Assembly (NCBI RefSeq): GCF_019397265.1
Contig: NZ_CP068985.1
Span: forward strand, 5,820,001-5,884,000
Reading direction: 5' to 3'
Length of the DNA: 64,000 nt
DNA from: Nonomuraea coxensis DSM 45129
GTDB lineage: Bacteria; Actinomycetota; Actinomycetes; Streptosporangiales; Streptosporangiaceae
The first letter of the stretch is position 1; every line of letters begins with the position of its first letter. The notes under the pieces were generated by a model. That model made no database searches and had not been told where the DNA came from. It worked only from the letters and a program-made list of their open reading frames with translations. Positions 23,385 to 32,103 of the stretch are shown here, in pieces. The position numbers and the translations under genes were made by a program.

Positions 23385-23921
23385 ATGACCGAAAAGACCG
23401 AAACGACGCCCGCCTGGCTGTCACCGGAAGAGCTGGAGTCGGTACGCGGCCGCATGCCGATCCTCTACGTCGACGCCGTACCGGTGCGGGTCGACGAATT
23501 CGGCGTGGTCACCCACGTCGGCCTGCTGCTGCGCATCGCGTCCGACGGAACGGTCAGCAGGGCGCTGGTCTCGGGCCGGGTGCTGCACCACGAGCGGGTG
23601 CGCGACGCGCTGCTGCGCCATCTGGAGAAGGACCTCGGCCCCGTGGCGCTCCCCCGGATCCCGGCGTCGCCGCAGCCGTTCACGATCGCCGAGTACTTCC
23701 CGACGCCGGGCGTCACCCCCTATCACGACCCGCGCCAGCACGCGGTGTCGCTGGCCTACATCGTGCCCGTCGCGGGCGACTGCCGGCCCCGGCAGGACGC
23801 GCTCGACCTGGTGTGGTTCACGCCGGAGGAGGCGGGCTCACCGGCGGTGCAGCAGGAGATGACGGGCGGGCAGGGCGTGCTGCTCAAGCAGGCACTCGCC
23901 CAGGTGGGCCGGCTGTCCTGA
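23385..23921 (+). CDS. Nudix-like protein (DUF4916-type) with degenerate Nudix box
   Basis: A 178-residue protein with a Nudix-like fold pattern, including MPILYVDAVPVRVDEFGVVTHVGLLLR, HDPRQHAVSLAYIVPVAGD and ALDLVWFTPEEA. The Nudix box position reads GRVLHHERVRDALLRHLEKDLG, where the canonical REUxEExG has become RHLEKDLG. Key metal-binding glutamates are replaced, so classical pyrophosphatase activity is doubtful. It is probably leaderless: TACGAT at 23373-23378 lies 6 bases before the ATG. No operon partner is apparent. Confidence 0.7.
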   Translation: MTEKTETTPAWLSPEELESVRGRMPILYVDAVPVRVDEFGVVTHVGLLLRIASDGTVSRALVSGRVLHHERVRDALLRHLEKDLGPVALPRIPASPQPFTIAEYFPTPGVTPYHDPRQHAVSLAYIVPVAGDCRPRQDALDLVWFTPEEAGSPAVQQEMTGGQGVLLKQALAQVGRLS

Positions 23922-23925
23922 GCGG

Positions 23926-24022
23926 TCACGGGCGTCCGGCTCCGGCGCGCAGCCAGCGGTAGAGGGGGTCGCCGGGGCACGAGGTCGGCGGCCACCTTGC
24001 CGCCGGTGTAGTGGATCTTCAC
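23926..24022 (-). pseudogene. Possible frameshifted gene remnant
   Basis: Read leftward from GTG 24022, the first frame gives KIHYTGGKVAADLVP and, after a one-base shift, DPLYRWLRAGAGRP and a stop at 23926. Both halves look protein-like and would join smoothly, which hints at the tail of a decayed gene. It is too short to assign, and chance in a high-GC background is quite possible. The rest of the 144-base gap between the Nudix-like gene and the sulfatase holds nothing I recognise. Confidence 0.2.
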
Positions 24023-24065
24023 GCCTCTGGTGGCGGAGAGCGGTGACGTACGGCTGTCGCGGAGG

Positions 24066-25691
24066 TCAGCGGGAGGCCAGGGCGCTCCTCGCGTGCGGGC
24101 GGCGGAAGAGCTGCGAGCGGCCGAGCGCCCTGAACGCGGCGCGGGCCACCAGGCGGCCGGGGCCGGCGGCGGGCAGCGGGAAGCCGACCGAGATCGCCAT
24201 GCCGGGCTCGACCCGCTCCACCTTGCTCGCGCGGGCCTTGCGCGGGCCGTCCACGCCGAGCACCACGTCGTTCCAGGGCACGCCAGAGCCGTTCTCCAGG
24301 GTGACCACGATCTCGTCGCCGACGACCTCGCTCCGCAGCCCGTACGGGATCCGCGGGTCGTCGCCGATCGCGGCGTCGAGCGTGGCCGCGAGCTCGGCGG
24401 CCAGGTCGGGGCGGGCGGCGGCCAGGTCGTGGCGCTCCCCCGGGTCGGTGGTCAGGTCGTACAGCTCGACGCGCCACTCGTGCTCGGCCCCGGCGACGTC
24501 GGGGGCGAGGCGCACGGCCTTCCACCGGCCGCGGCGGATGGCCTGCGCCTTCCTGGGCCGGTTCCAGACGAGGTGCTTGTGCCTGGGCGCGCCCGCGCCG
24601 GTGAGCAGGCCGCGGAAGGAGACGCCGTCCAGCCGGGCGGGCACCGGAACCCCGGCGAGGTCGGCCAGCGTCGGCATCAGGTCCCAGCCCGCCACGGGCT
24701 GCCGGACCACCCGGGGCCGCAGCGCCGGGGACCAGGCGATGAACGGCACGCGGAGGCCGCCCTCGTACATCGCGCGCTTGCCCGACCGGTAGGGGCCGTT
24801 GGCGTCGAACAGGTCGGGCGTCACGCCCTGCTCGTGGTGCGGGCCGTTGTCGCTGAGGAACAGCACCAGCGTGCGCTCGGCCAGCCCGCTCGCGCGCAGC
24901 GCGCCCGTCAGCGCGGCGACGTCCCGGTCCAGGCGGGTGACCTGGGCGGCGTGGCGGCGGTTGGCCTCGCTCCAGGGGCGGCTCTCGTAGGGGCCGGCGT
25001 CGCCGGGGACCGCGCTCGGCGCGTGCGGCAGGTTCGTCGGGTAGTAGAGCAGGAACGGCTCGTCGCGGTGCTGCTCGATGTAGCTGACGGCGCGCCGGCG
25101 GAACAGGTCGGGGGCGTACTGACGGCCGTCGAGGCGGACCTTCTCGCCGTTGTGCCAGAGGTACTTCGGGAAGTACTGGTGGGCGTGCCTGTGGCCGATG
25201 TAGCCGTAGAACTCCTCGAAGCCGCGCTCGTTGGGGTGCGAGGGCTGCCCGGCCCGGTCGGGGCCGAAGCCCCACTTGCCGATGCAGGCGGTGCGGTAGC
25301 CGGACAGCTGCAGCAGCTCGCCGAAGGTGAGGTCGGCGGAGGTGAGCGCGTGCTGGGGGCCGCCGCCGGGGTTCTCGCGTACGGTGCCGTGGCCGGCGTG
25401 CAAGCCGGTGAGCAGCGCGCAGCGGGAGGGGGCGCAGAGCGGAGCGCCCGCGTAGGCGTCGGTGAAGCGCACGCCCTCGGCCGCCATCCGGTCCAGGTTC
25501 GGCGTCCTGATCAGGCGCTGGCCGTAGCTGCCGAGCTCTCCCCATCCGAGGTCGTCGGCGAGGATGACCACGATGTTGGGGCGGAAGGGTAAGCCGCCCC
25601 TCACCGACGCGGACGCGGCGGACGGCGTGGCGGCGGCGAGACCGGCGAGCGTTCCGGTGAGGAGAGCGCGGCGGGAGGGCCCGTTGATCAC
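24066..25691 (-). CDS. Secreted sulfatase (formylglycine-dependent type)
   Basis: A 541-residue arylsulfatase-family enzyme. Residues 6-30 form a Tat-like signal (SRRALLTGTLAGLAAATPSA), so it is likely exported folded. Metal ligands lie in IVVILADDLGWGELGSYG (D46, D47). The active-site motif is CAPSRCALLTG with the cysteine at residue 86, the CxPSR form converted to formylglycine. SDNGPHHE is the second metal segment. GTG 25691 follows TATGGT (25703-25698) by 6 bases, consistent with a leaderless message. It is adjacent to the murein-salvage locus, but a link is not shown. The sulfated substrate is unknown. Confidence 0.9.
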   Translation of the reverse strand: MINGPSRRALLTGTLAGLAAATPSAASASVRGGLPFRPNIVVILADDLGWGELGSYGQRLIRTPNLDRMAAEGVRFTDAYAGAPLCAPSRCALLTGLHAGHGTVRENPGGGPQHALTSADLTFGELLQLSGYRTACIGKWGFGPDRAGQPSHPNERGFEEFYGYIGHRHAHQYFPKYLWHNGEKVRLDGRQYAPDLFRRRAVSYIEQHRDEPFLLYYPTNLPHAPSAVPGDAGPYESRPWSEANRRHAAQVTRLDRDVAALTGALRASGLAERTLVLFLSDNGPHHEQGVTPDLFDANGPYRSGKRAMYEGGLRVPFIAWSPALRPRVVRQPVAGWDLMPTLADLAGVPVPARLDGVSFRGLLTGAGAPRHKHLVWNRPRKAQAIRRGRWKAVRLAPDVAGAEHEWRVELYDLTTDPGERHDLAAARPDLAAELAATLDAAIGDDPRIPYGLRSEVVGDEIVVTLENGSGVPWNDVVLGVDGPRKARASKVERVEPGMAISVGFPLPAAGPGRLVARAAFRALGRSQLFRRPHARSALASR

Positions 25692-25730
25692 GACGGGACC
25701 ATATCGGACGTTCCGGTCCGCCGCCCACCG

Positions 25731-26609
25731 CTACCCGCGCTTGACCACCCTCGTGTGCACCACCGCGTACGTGTCGCGCAGCGCCGCCATCGAGGCGTCG
25801 TACGACGCCTGGGCCACTCCGGTGAAGAGGCAGTCCACCACCATGAGCTGGGCGATGCGGCTGCCGAGCGCGCCGGAGCGGAACGCGGTCTCGCGGGCGG
25901 CCGTGGTGAGGGTCACGTCGGCGGCGCGGGCCAGCGGCGAGTCCAGGAAGTTCGTGATGGCGACCGTGGCCGCGCCGGACTTGCGGGCGATGGCCAGGAA
26001 CTCGGTGGTGTCCACGGTGGTGCCGCTGTGCGAGACCGCCACCGCCACGCAGGTGCCGTCCAGGGTGACGGCCGAGGTCCACGCGGAGTGGGCGTCGTGC
26101 CAGTTGATCGCGGTGCGGCCGATGCGGGAGAGCTTCTGCTGCAGGTCGAGACCGACCAGGGCGCTCGCGCCGACGCCGAAGGTGTCGATGCGGCGCGCGG
26201 CCCCGACCAGCTCGACCGCGCGGGCGAGGGCGTCCAGGTCGAGGGAGCGGGCGGTGTCGGCGATGGAGAGCGTCTCGTTCGTGGCGACCTTGGAGACGAT
26301 GCCGGCCAGGCTGTCGTTGCGGTCGATGTCGCCAGGCGCCTCGGCCAGGCCGGAGGTCGCCAGCTCCTCCCTGGCCAGCGCCCTGGTCAGGTCGATGGTG
26401 AAGTCCTTGTAGTGGGCGTAGCCCATGCGCCGGTAGAAGCGGACGACCGAGGTGGTCGAGGTGGCGCAGCGGGCGGCGAGGTCGGCGATCGACAGGTTCG
26501 CCGCCGCGGGGGCGGCCGCGAACGCCTCGGCGATGCGCCGCTCGGACGGGCGCAGGCCGGGCATGGCCGCGCGGATGCGGATCAGCAGGGTTCCGGCGTC
26601 CTCGGCCAT
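25731..26609 (-). CDS. MurR/RpiR family regulator
   Basis: A 292-residue regulator with an N-terminal RpiR helix-turn-helix (LSIADLAARCATSTTSVVRFYRRMGY, about residues 38-65) and a C-terminal SIS sugar-phosphate-binding domain (RRIDTFGVGASALVGLDLQQKL, then AVSHSGTTVDTTEFLAIARK). ATG 26609 is preferred over TTG 26615. It is divergent from a transporter-murQ-anmK operon, so it most likely senses MurNAc-6-phosphate, as MurR does in E. coli, and controls that operon. Whether it represses or activates cannot be read from the sequence. Confidence 0.88.
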   Translation of the reverse strand: MAEDAGTLLIRIRAAMPGLRPSERRIAEAFAAAPAAANLSIADLAARCATSTTSVVRFYRRMGYAHYKDFTIDLTRALAREELATSGLAEAPGDIDRNDSLAGIVSKVATNETLSIADTARSLDLDALARAVELVGAARRIDTFGVGASALVGLDLQQKLSRIGRTAINWHDAHSAWTSAVTLDGTCVAVAVSHSGTTVDTTEFLAIARKSGAATVAITNFLDSPLARAADVTLTTAARETAFRSGALGSRIAQLMVVDCLFTGVAQASYDASMAALRDTYAVVHTRVVKRG

Positions 26610-26658
26610 GGTCAACCATCCCGGTCAGGAAAAGAAAATACCCTGGTGGTAGGGTCTG

Positions 26659-26673
26659 GGTAATTTTATAACC
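26659..26673. promoter_or_regulatory. Candidate MurR operator
   Basis: GGTAATTTTATAACC is an imperfect palindrome (GGTAAT/ATAACC around TTT) in the unusually AT-rich gap between the divergent regulator and the transporter operon. A possible -10 TATAAC for the operon (26667-26672) overlaps it, and the ribosome site GAGGAGG follows at 26683-26689. Location and symmetry make it the best candidate binding site for the adjacent regulator. Confidence 0.5.
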
Positions 26674-26693
26674 TAATGCCCTGAGGAGGCCAC

Positions 26694-28238
26694 ATGCCCC
26701 GTGGCGCGCTTTCCGCGGCCGCCCTCGCCGCGACGCTTTCCCTTGCCCTCGCCAGTTGCTCGTCCTCCTCGGAGCCCGCCCCCGGCGCGGAGGGGACGGG
26801 CGGCGGCAAGCCGCTGGTCGTCGGCGTGACCTCCGACCCGGACACCTTGTTCCCCTGGAAGGCCACCCAGTTCCAGGCCGTCAACGTGCTGCAGAACCTG
26901 TACGGCACGCTGACCGAGTTCGACAAGGACCTCAACGTGGTCCCCGGGCTCGCCGAGTCGTGGGACGCCTCCGAGGACGGCAAGACCCTGACGCTCAAGC
27001 TGCGCCAGGGCGTCACCTTCGCCGACGGCAGCGCCTTCGACTCCGCGGACGTCAAGTCCTCCCTTGACAAGATCATGGACGAGAAGACCGCGGCCGTGGC
27101 CCGCGCCTCGCTGTCGTCGGTGAAGTCCGTCGAGGCGCCCGACGCGGCCACGGTGGTGCTCACGCTGTCCACGCCGGACGCCGCGCTGCCCGCCAACCTG
27201 GCCACGGTGAACATGGCGATGCTCTCCTCCGACGACACCGAGGAGAAGCTGTCCGCCACCCCCAACGGGACCGGCCCTTTCAAGCTGGGCAAGCGGGTGC
27301 CGAGCCAGTCGCTCACCCTGACCAGGAACGACGCCTACTGGGGCGCGGAGAAGGCGAAGTCGCCGGCGGTCGAGTTCCGGGTGATCCCCGACGAGTCGTC
27401 CATCGTCTCGGCCATGCAGTCGGGCAACGTGCAGCTCGCCGTCTTCAACGACCCGCTGGTGGCGCAGACCGCCGAGGGCGGCGGCACGATCACCGTCGCG
27501 AAGACGCCGCAGCTCAACTACCACGTGCTCCAGCTCAACGCGCGCCGCGGCGAGCTCGGCGACGTCAACGTGCGCCTCGCCGTGCAGTGCGCGATCGACC
27601 GCAAGCAGGTGCTCGACACCGCCGCGCTGGGCCAGGGCGAGGTGACCGGCCCCAACACCGCGCCGGCCTTCAAGTCGGACCCGGACAAGCGGCCCTGCCC
27701 TGCCCGCGACCTGGCCAAGGCCGCCGACTACCTCGGCAAGGCCGGCAAGTCCGGCGGGGTGACCATCAAGACCATCGTCTCCCAGGGCGAGTACGCCACC
27801 TCCGTCAACGAGGCCCAGAACCTCAAGGCCCAGCTCGCCGAGGCCAAGATCAACCTGGACCTGGAGGTGCTGGAGTCCGGCGCGTTCGTGGACCGCTGGG
27901 TGGCCGCCGACTTCGACGCGGCCGTGGCGCTCAACGGCGGCCGTCCCGACCCCGACGGCTCCTACGGCCGCTACTTCACCAGCGACGGCAACCTCAACAA
28001 GGTCGCCGGCTACAGCTCCGACAAGCTGGACAAGCTGTTCGCCGAGGGCAAGGCGACCACCGACCAGGCCGCCCGCAAGGCGATCTACGACCAGGTGGCC
28101 GCCGAGCTGGAGGACAACGCGGCCTGGATCTGGCTGTTCTCCGGCTACACCTACACGGCGACGACCGCGGGCGTGCAGGGCTTCACGCCGATGGCCAACG
28201 GCTCACTCCAGTCGCTGCGCGCCACGTCCGTCTCCTGA
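26694..28238 (+). CDS. ABC transporter substrate-binding lipoprotein (peptide/oligosaccharide type)
   Basis: A 514-residue family 5 extracellular solute-binding protein. The signal peptide ends in the lipobox LASC with the lipidated cysteine at residue 22. The signature region LAESWDASEDGKTLTLKLRQGVTFADGS (about 85-112) is typical of DppA/OppA proteins, and RNDAYWG follows. It would capture a ligand at the outer membrane surface for the two permeases downstream. Because murQ and anmK follow in the same operon, the likely ligand is a muropeptide, anhydro-MurNAc-peptide or MurNAc compound rather than a plain peptide; this is inference. Confidence 0.9.
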   Translation: MPRGALSAAALAATLSLALASCSSSSEPAPGAEGTGGGKPLVVGVTSDPDTLFPWKATQFQAVNVLQNLYGTLTEFDKDLNVVPGLAESWDASEDGKTLTLKLRQGVTFADGSAFDSADVKSSLDKIMDEKTAAVARASLSSVKSVEAPDAATVVLTLSTPDAALPANLATVNMAMLSSDDTEEKLSATPNGTGPFKLGKRVPSQSLTLTRNDAYWGAEKAKSPAVEFRVIPDESSIVSAMQSGNVQLAVFNDPLVAQTAEGGGTITVAKTPQLNYHVLQLNARRGELGDVNVRLAVQCAIDRKQVLDTAALGQGEVTGPNTAPAFKSDPDKRPCPARDLAKAADYLGKAGKSGGVTIKTIVSQGEYATSVNEAQNLKAQLAEAKINLDLEVLESGAFVDRWVAADFDAAVALNGGRPDPDGSYGRYFTSDGNLNKVAGYSSDKLDKLFAEGKATTDQAARKAIYDQVAAELEDNAAWIWLFSGYTYTATTAGVQGFTPMANGSLQSLRATSVS

Positions 28239-28239
28239 C

Positions 28240-29208
28240 ATGCGCGCGCTCCTCCGCAACCGGGTCGTCCGGCGCGCGGCGGGCACGGCCGGCACCCTGT
28301 TCGGGGTGGCGGTGTTCGTGTTCGTCATGCTCCGGGCGATCCCCGGCAACCAGATCACCGCGGGCCTCGGCACCGAGGCCGCCGCGCTCACCCCGGCCCA
28401 GCAGGCGGCGCTGGAGCGCTACTACGGGCTCGACCGCCCCCTGGTCGCGCAGTTCTTCGCCTGGCTCGGCAACATGTTCACCGGCAACTTCGGCTACTCC
28501 GCCCGCAACCAGCAGAGCGTGCTCGACCTCACGCTGCGCTCGCTGCCGGTGACGGTCGAGCTGGCGGTGCTGTCGATCGTGCTGGCGCTGCTCATCGGGG
28601 TGCCGCTCGGCATGCTGGCCGCCTCCCGCGCCAACTCCGCGCGCGACGCGCTCGGGCAGGTCGTAAGCCTCGCCGGGCTGTCGATCCCGGCGTTCCTGCT
28701 GGCCACGACGCTGCTGTCGGTGTTCGCCGCCTCGTTCGGCTTCAACCCCAACGGGCAGGGCTTCGCGACCCTGGCCGAGGACCCGCTGCTCAACCTGCGG
28801 CAGATGGTCCTGCCCGCGCTCGTGCTGGGCTTCGGCATCGCCGCGCCGATCCTGCGCACCACCCGCGCGGCGGTGTTGGAGGTGCGCTCGGAGGACTTCG
28901 TCCGCACCGCCCGCGCCAAGGGCGTGCCGGAACGGCGGCTGCAGGTCAGGCACGTGCTCGGCAACGCGCTCGTGCCCATCGTCACCATGACCGGGCTGCA
29001 GTTCGGCTACCTGCTCGGCGGGGCCGTCGTGGTCGAGCAGATCTTCTCCGTGCCCGGCATCGGGCGGCAGGTGCTGCTCGGCATCCAGCAGAAGGAGTAC
29101 GCGGTGGTGCAGAGCACGGTGCTGGTGATCGCGCTGGCGTTCGTGCTGGTGAACCTGCTGACCGACGTGCTCTACCGGGTGATCGACCCGCGGGTGAGGG
29201 CGTCGTGA
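28240..29208 (+). CDS. ABC transporter permease, DppB type
   Basis: A 322-residue inner membrane permease with six predicted helices. The N-terminal half has the DppB loop LERYYGLDRPLVAQFFAWLGNMFTGNFGYS. The cytoplasmic EAA loop is EDFVRTARAKGVPERRLQVRHVLGNALVP, which docks on the ATPase. It starts one base after the stop of the binding protein and overlaps the next permease by 4 bases (GTGA), so all are co-translated. Confidence 0.92.
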   Translation: MRALLRNRVVRRAAGTAGTLFGVAVFVFVMLRAIPGNQITAGLGTEAAALTPAQQAALERYYGLDRPLVAQFFAWLGNMFTGNFGYSARNQQSVLDLTLRSLPVTVELAVLSIVLALLIGVPLGMLAASRANSARDALGQVVSLAGLSIPAFLLATTLLSVFAASFGFNPNGQGFATLAEDPLLNLRQMVLPALVLGFGIAAPILRTTRAAVLEVRSEDFVRTARAKGVPERRLQVRHVLGNALVPIVTMTGLQFGYLLGGAVVVEQIFSVPGIGRQVLLGIQQKEYAVVQSTVLVIALAFVLVNLLTDVLYRVIDPRVRAS

Positions 29209-30032
29209 ACGCGCTGCGCAGGAGCCCCGCCGCGGTGTCGGGCACGGTGATCCTGGTGCTGCTGGCCGTGGTGGCGGCGCTGTCGTTCCTCGGGCTGCTG
29301 CCCTACGACCCGATCGCGCAGAACCCGCCGGAGCGTTTCCTCGCGCCGTCGGGGTCTCACCTGTTCGGGACCGACCAGTTCGGCAGGGACGTGTTCTCCC
29401 GGGTGGCGGCCGGGGTGGGCAACTCGGCGCTCATCGCGGTCGTCGCGGTGGCGTTCGCGACCGTGGCGGGCACGCTCGGCGGCCTGGTGTCCGGCTTCTA
29501 CCGGGGCCTCGCCGACGGCGCGATCGGCGGGGTGACGAACGTGCTGTTCGCGTTCCCGCCGCTGCTGCTGGCGCTGTCGCTGGCGTCGGTGCTGGAGCGC
29601 AACTGGTTCACCGTGGCGGTGGCCATCGCCGTCGTGTACGTGCCGATCTTCATCCGCGTCACCCGCGGCCCCGTGCTGTCGCTCAGGGAGATCGAGTACG
29701 TCAGGGCCGCCGTCGCGACCGGCCAGAGCCGCGCCCAGATCATGTTCCGGCACGTGCTGCCCAACATCACCTCGATCATCGTCATCCAGGTCGCCCTGTC
29801 GTTGTCGTGGGCGGTGCTGACCGAGGCGTCGCTGAGCTTCCTGGGGCTCGGCACGCCGCCACCCGCGCCGTCGCTCGGCTCGATGATCTTCGAGGCGCGC
29901 AGCCTGGTGTTCGTGGCCCCCTGGACGCTGATCGCGCCCGGCGCGGTCGTCGTGCTGCTCGTGGTGGGGCTCAACCTGCTGGGCGACGGCCTGCGTGACA
30001 CTCTCGACCCGCGAAACCGAGGCAAGCGGTGA
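29205..30032 (+). CDS. ABC transporter permease, DppC type
   Basis: A 275-residue permease partner. The N-terminal helix is followed by FLAPSGSHLFGTDQFGRDVFSRV, the DppC hallmark, and the EAA loop reads EYVRAAVATGQSRAQIMFRHVLPN. It pairs with the preceding DppB-type subunit to form the channel. GTG 29205 overlaps the previous stop, and its own stop overlaps murQ as GTGA, which directly ties the transporter to murein amino-sugar metabolism. Confidence 0.92.
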   Translation: MNALRRSPAAVSGTVILVLLAVVAALSFLGLLPYDPIAQNPPERFLAPSGSHLFGTDQFGRDVFSRVAAGVGNSALIAVVAVAFATVAGTLGGLVSGFYRGLADGAIGGVTNVLFAFPPLLLALSLASVLERNWFTVAVAIAVVYVPIFIRVTRGPVLSLREIEYVRAAVATGQSRAQIMFRHVLPNITSIIVIQVALSLSWAVLTEASLSFLGLGTPPPAPSLGSMIFEARSLVFVAPWTLIAPGAVVVLLVVGLNLLGDGLRDTLDPRNRGKR

Positions 30033-30928
30033 ATCTGACGAACCTGACCACGGAAGCGGCCGACCCCCGCTTCTCCGGCATCGACACGATGAGCGTCGCG
30101 GAGCTCGCCGCGACCATGAACGCGGCCGACGCCACCGTCCCCGCCGCCGTGGCGGGAGCGCTGCCCCAGATCGTCGCGGCGATCGAGGCCACCGCCGAGC
30201 GCATGCGGCGCGGCGGGCGGCTGGTCTACGTGGGGGCGGGCACGCCGGGACGGCTCGGCGTGCTGGACGCCTCCGAGTGCCCGCCGACCTTCGGGACACC
30301 GCCCGACCAGGTGTTCGCGATCATCGCGGGCGGCCCGCGGGCGATCGTCGCGCCCTGCGAAGGGGCCGAGGACGACGAGGAGGCCGGCGCCGCCGCCATG
30401 GACGAGGCCGGCGTCGGGCCGCTCGACACCGTCGTGGGCATCGCCTCCAGCGGGCGGACGCCGTACGTGGTGGCCGCCGTGCGGCGGGCGGCCGAGCGCG
30501 GCGCGCTGACCGTGGGGCTCGCCTGCAACACCGGGACGCCGCTCGGCGCGGCGGCCGCCCACGCCGTCGAGGTGCCGGTCGGCCCCGAGGTGATCAGCGG
30601 CTCGACCCGGCTCAAGGCGGGCACGGCGCAGAAGCTCGTGCTCAACATGTTCTCGACCATCGTCATGGTCCAGCTCGGCAAGACGTACGGGAACCTGATG
30701 GTGGACGTGCGGCCGAGCAACGGCAAGCTGCGCGAGCGCGCCGTGCGCATCGTGCGGACGATCACCGGGGCCGGCCGCGCCGAGGCGCTGACCGCGCTCC
30801 GCCAGAACGGGTTCAACGTCAAACAGGCGGTCGTCGCCTCACGGTTCGACCTGACGCCCCAGGAGGCCGCGGCGCGGCTGGCCGGGGCCGGCGGGCGGCT
30901 GCGGGCGGCTCTGGGGGAGCGCGCATGA
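30029..30928 (+). CDS. murQ: N-acetylmuramic acid 6-phosphate etherase
   Basis: A 299-residue SIS-domain enzyme that removes the lactyl ether from MurNAc-6-phosphate to give GlcNAc-6-phosphate and lactate. The core LVYVGAGTPGRLGVLDASECPPTFG contains glutamate 83, and glutamate 114 follows in EGAEDDEE, the two positions known to be important in the E. coli enzyme. The usual GAGTSGRLG reads GAGTPGRLG here. The C-terminal helical domain with AGRAEALTALRQNGFNVKQAV is present. It is coupled to the permease before it and to anmK after it. Confidence 0.95.
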   Translation: MNLTNLTTEAADPRFSGIDTMSVAELAATMNAADATVPAAVAGALPQIVAAIEATAERMRRGGRLVYVGAGTPGRLGVLDASECPPTFGTPPDQVFAIIAGGPRAIVAPCEGAEDDEEAGAAAMDEAGVGPLDTVVGIASSGRTPYVVAAVRRAAERGALTVGLACNTGTPLGAAAAHAVEVPVGPEVISGSTRLKAGTAQKLVLNMFSTIVMVQLGKTYGNLMVDVRPSNGKLRERAVRIVRTITGAGRAEALTALRQNGFNVKQAVVASRFDLTPQEAAARLAGAGGRLRAALGERA

Positions 30929-32103
30929 GGATTCTCGGGATGATCTCCGGCACGTCGCACGACGGCATCGACGTGGCCGTCGTCGACTTCACGCCGGAGG
31001 GCGAGGTGCTGCGCGGCCGGGTCGGGCACACGGCGAGCACGCCGTACCCGGCGGAGCTGCGGGCGCGGCTGCTCGCGGCGCTGCCGCCCGCGCCCGTGAC
31101 GCTGGCGGAGGTGTGCGTGCTGGACACGCTCATCGGGCAGTGCTTCGCCGAGGCCGCGGCGGCGGCGATCGAGGCGGGCGGCCCGGTCGACCTGATCGTC
31201 TCCCACGGGCAGACGGTGTTCCACTGGGTGGAGGGGGCGCACGCGCGCGGCACCCTGCAGATCGGGCAGCCGGCCTGGATCGCCGAGCGGACCGGCGTAC
31301 CGGTGCTGTCGGACGTGCGCGTCCGCGACATCACCGCGGGCGGGCACGGCGCGCCGCTGGTGTCGGTGCTGGACAAGCTGCTGCTGGGCGGCCTGGAGGA
31401 CGGCCCCGATGCCGGCGCCGCGGCGCTCAACCTGGGCGGCATCGCGAACATGACCGTGCTGCGCGACGGCCGGGTGCACGCCTACGACATCGGCCCGGCG
31501 AACGCGCTCATCGACGCCGTGGTGACCGCCCGCGGCCTGGACCCCCGGGGCTACGACGCCGGCGGCGCGATCGCGGCCTCGGGGCGGGTGCACCCCGGCC
31601 TGCTGGCGGCGCTGCTGGAGGAGCCCTACTACCGGCTGGCCCCGCCGAAGAGCACCGGCAAGGAGCTGTTCCACCTGGACTACGTGGAGGCCGCCCTGGC
31701 GGGCCTGCGGGAAGGGGACGTGGGCGACGCCGACCTGGTGGCGACCCTCACCGAGCTGACCGTGCGGACCGTGGCCGCCGACGTGCGGGCCGCCGGCGTG
31801 GCGACGCTGGTCGTCTCCGGCGGCGGCTGCCACAACCCGGTCGTCATGGACGGCCTGCGCGCGGCCCTGCCCGGCGTGCGGGTGTCGGTGTCCGACGCCT
31901 ACGGGGCGCCCGCCGACGACAAGGAGGCCATCGCGTTCGCGCTGATCGGCTGGCTGAGCGCGCACGGCCTGCCCGGCACCGTCCCCGGCGGTACGGGCGC
32001 GTCCGCGCCGCGCGTCCTCGGCACGCTGACGCCCGGCGCGGGGCCGCTGGTCCTGCCCGCGCCGGCGGCCGTGCCACCGCGTTCGCTGGTGCTGGCCCGG
32101 TGA
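30925..32103 (+). CDS. anmK: Anhydro-N-acetylmuramic acid kinase
   Basis: A 392-residue ASKHA-fold kinase that opens and phosphorylates 1,6-anhydro-MurNAc to MurNAc-6-phosphate, the substrate of MurQ. ILGMISGTSHDGIDVAVVDF is the N-terminal phosphate loop (most members have GTSLDG or GTSMDG). DLIVSHGQTVFHW, ALNLGGIANMT, DIGPANALID and the late VVSGGGCHNPVVM are all conserved. It overlaps murQ (ATGA) and the next gene (GTGA). Its presence implies that anhydro-muropeptides, products of lytic transglycosylases, are being recycled. Confidence 0.95.
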   Translation: MRILGMISGTSHDGIDVAVVDFTPEGEVLRGRVGHTASTPYPAELRARLLAALPPAPVTLAEVCVLDTLIGQCFAEAAAAAIEAGGPVDLIVSHGQTVFHWVEGAHARGTLQIGQPAWIAERTGVPVLSDVRVRDITAGGHGAPLVSVLDKLLLGGLEDGPDAGAAALNLGGIANMTVLRDGRVHAYDIGPANALIDAVVTARGLDPRGYDAGGAIAASGRVHPGLLAALLEEPYYRLAPPKSTGKELFHLDYVEAALAGLREGDVGDADLVATLTELTVRTVAADVRAAGVATLVVSGGGCHNPVVMDGLRAALPGVRVSVSDAYGAPADDKEAIAFALIGWLSAHGLPGTVPGGTGASAPRVLGTLTPGAGPLVLPAPAAVPPRSLVLAR

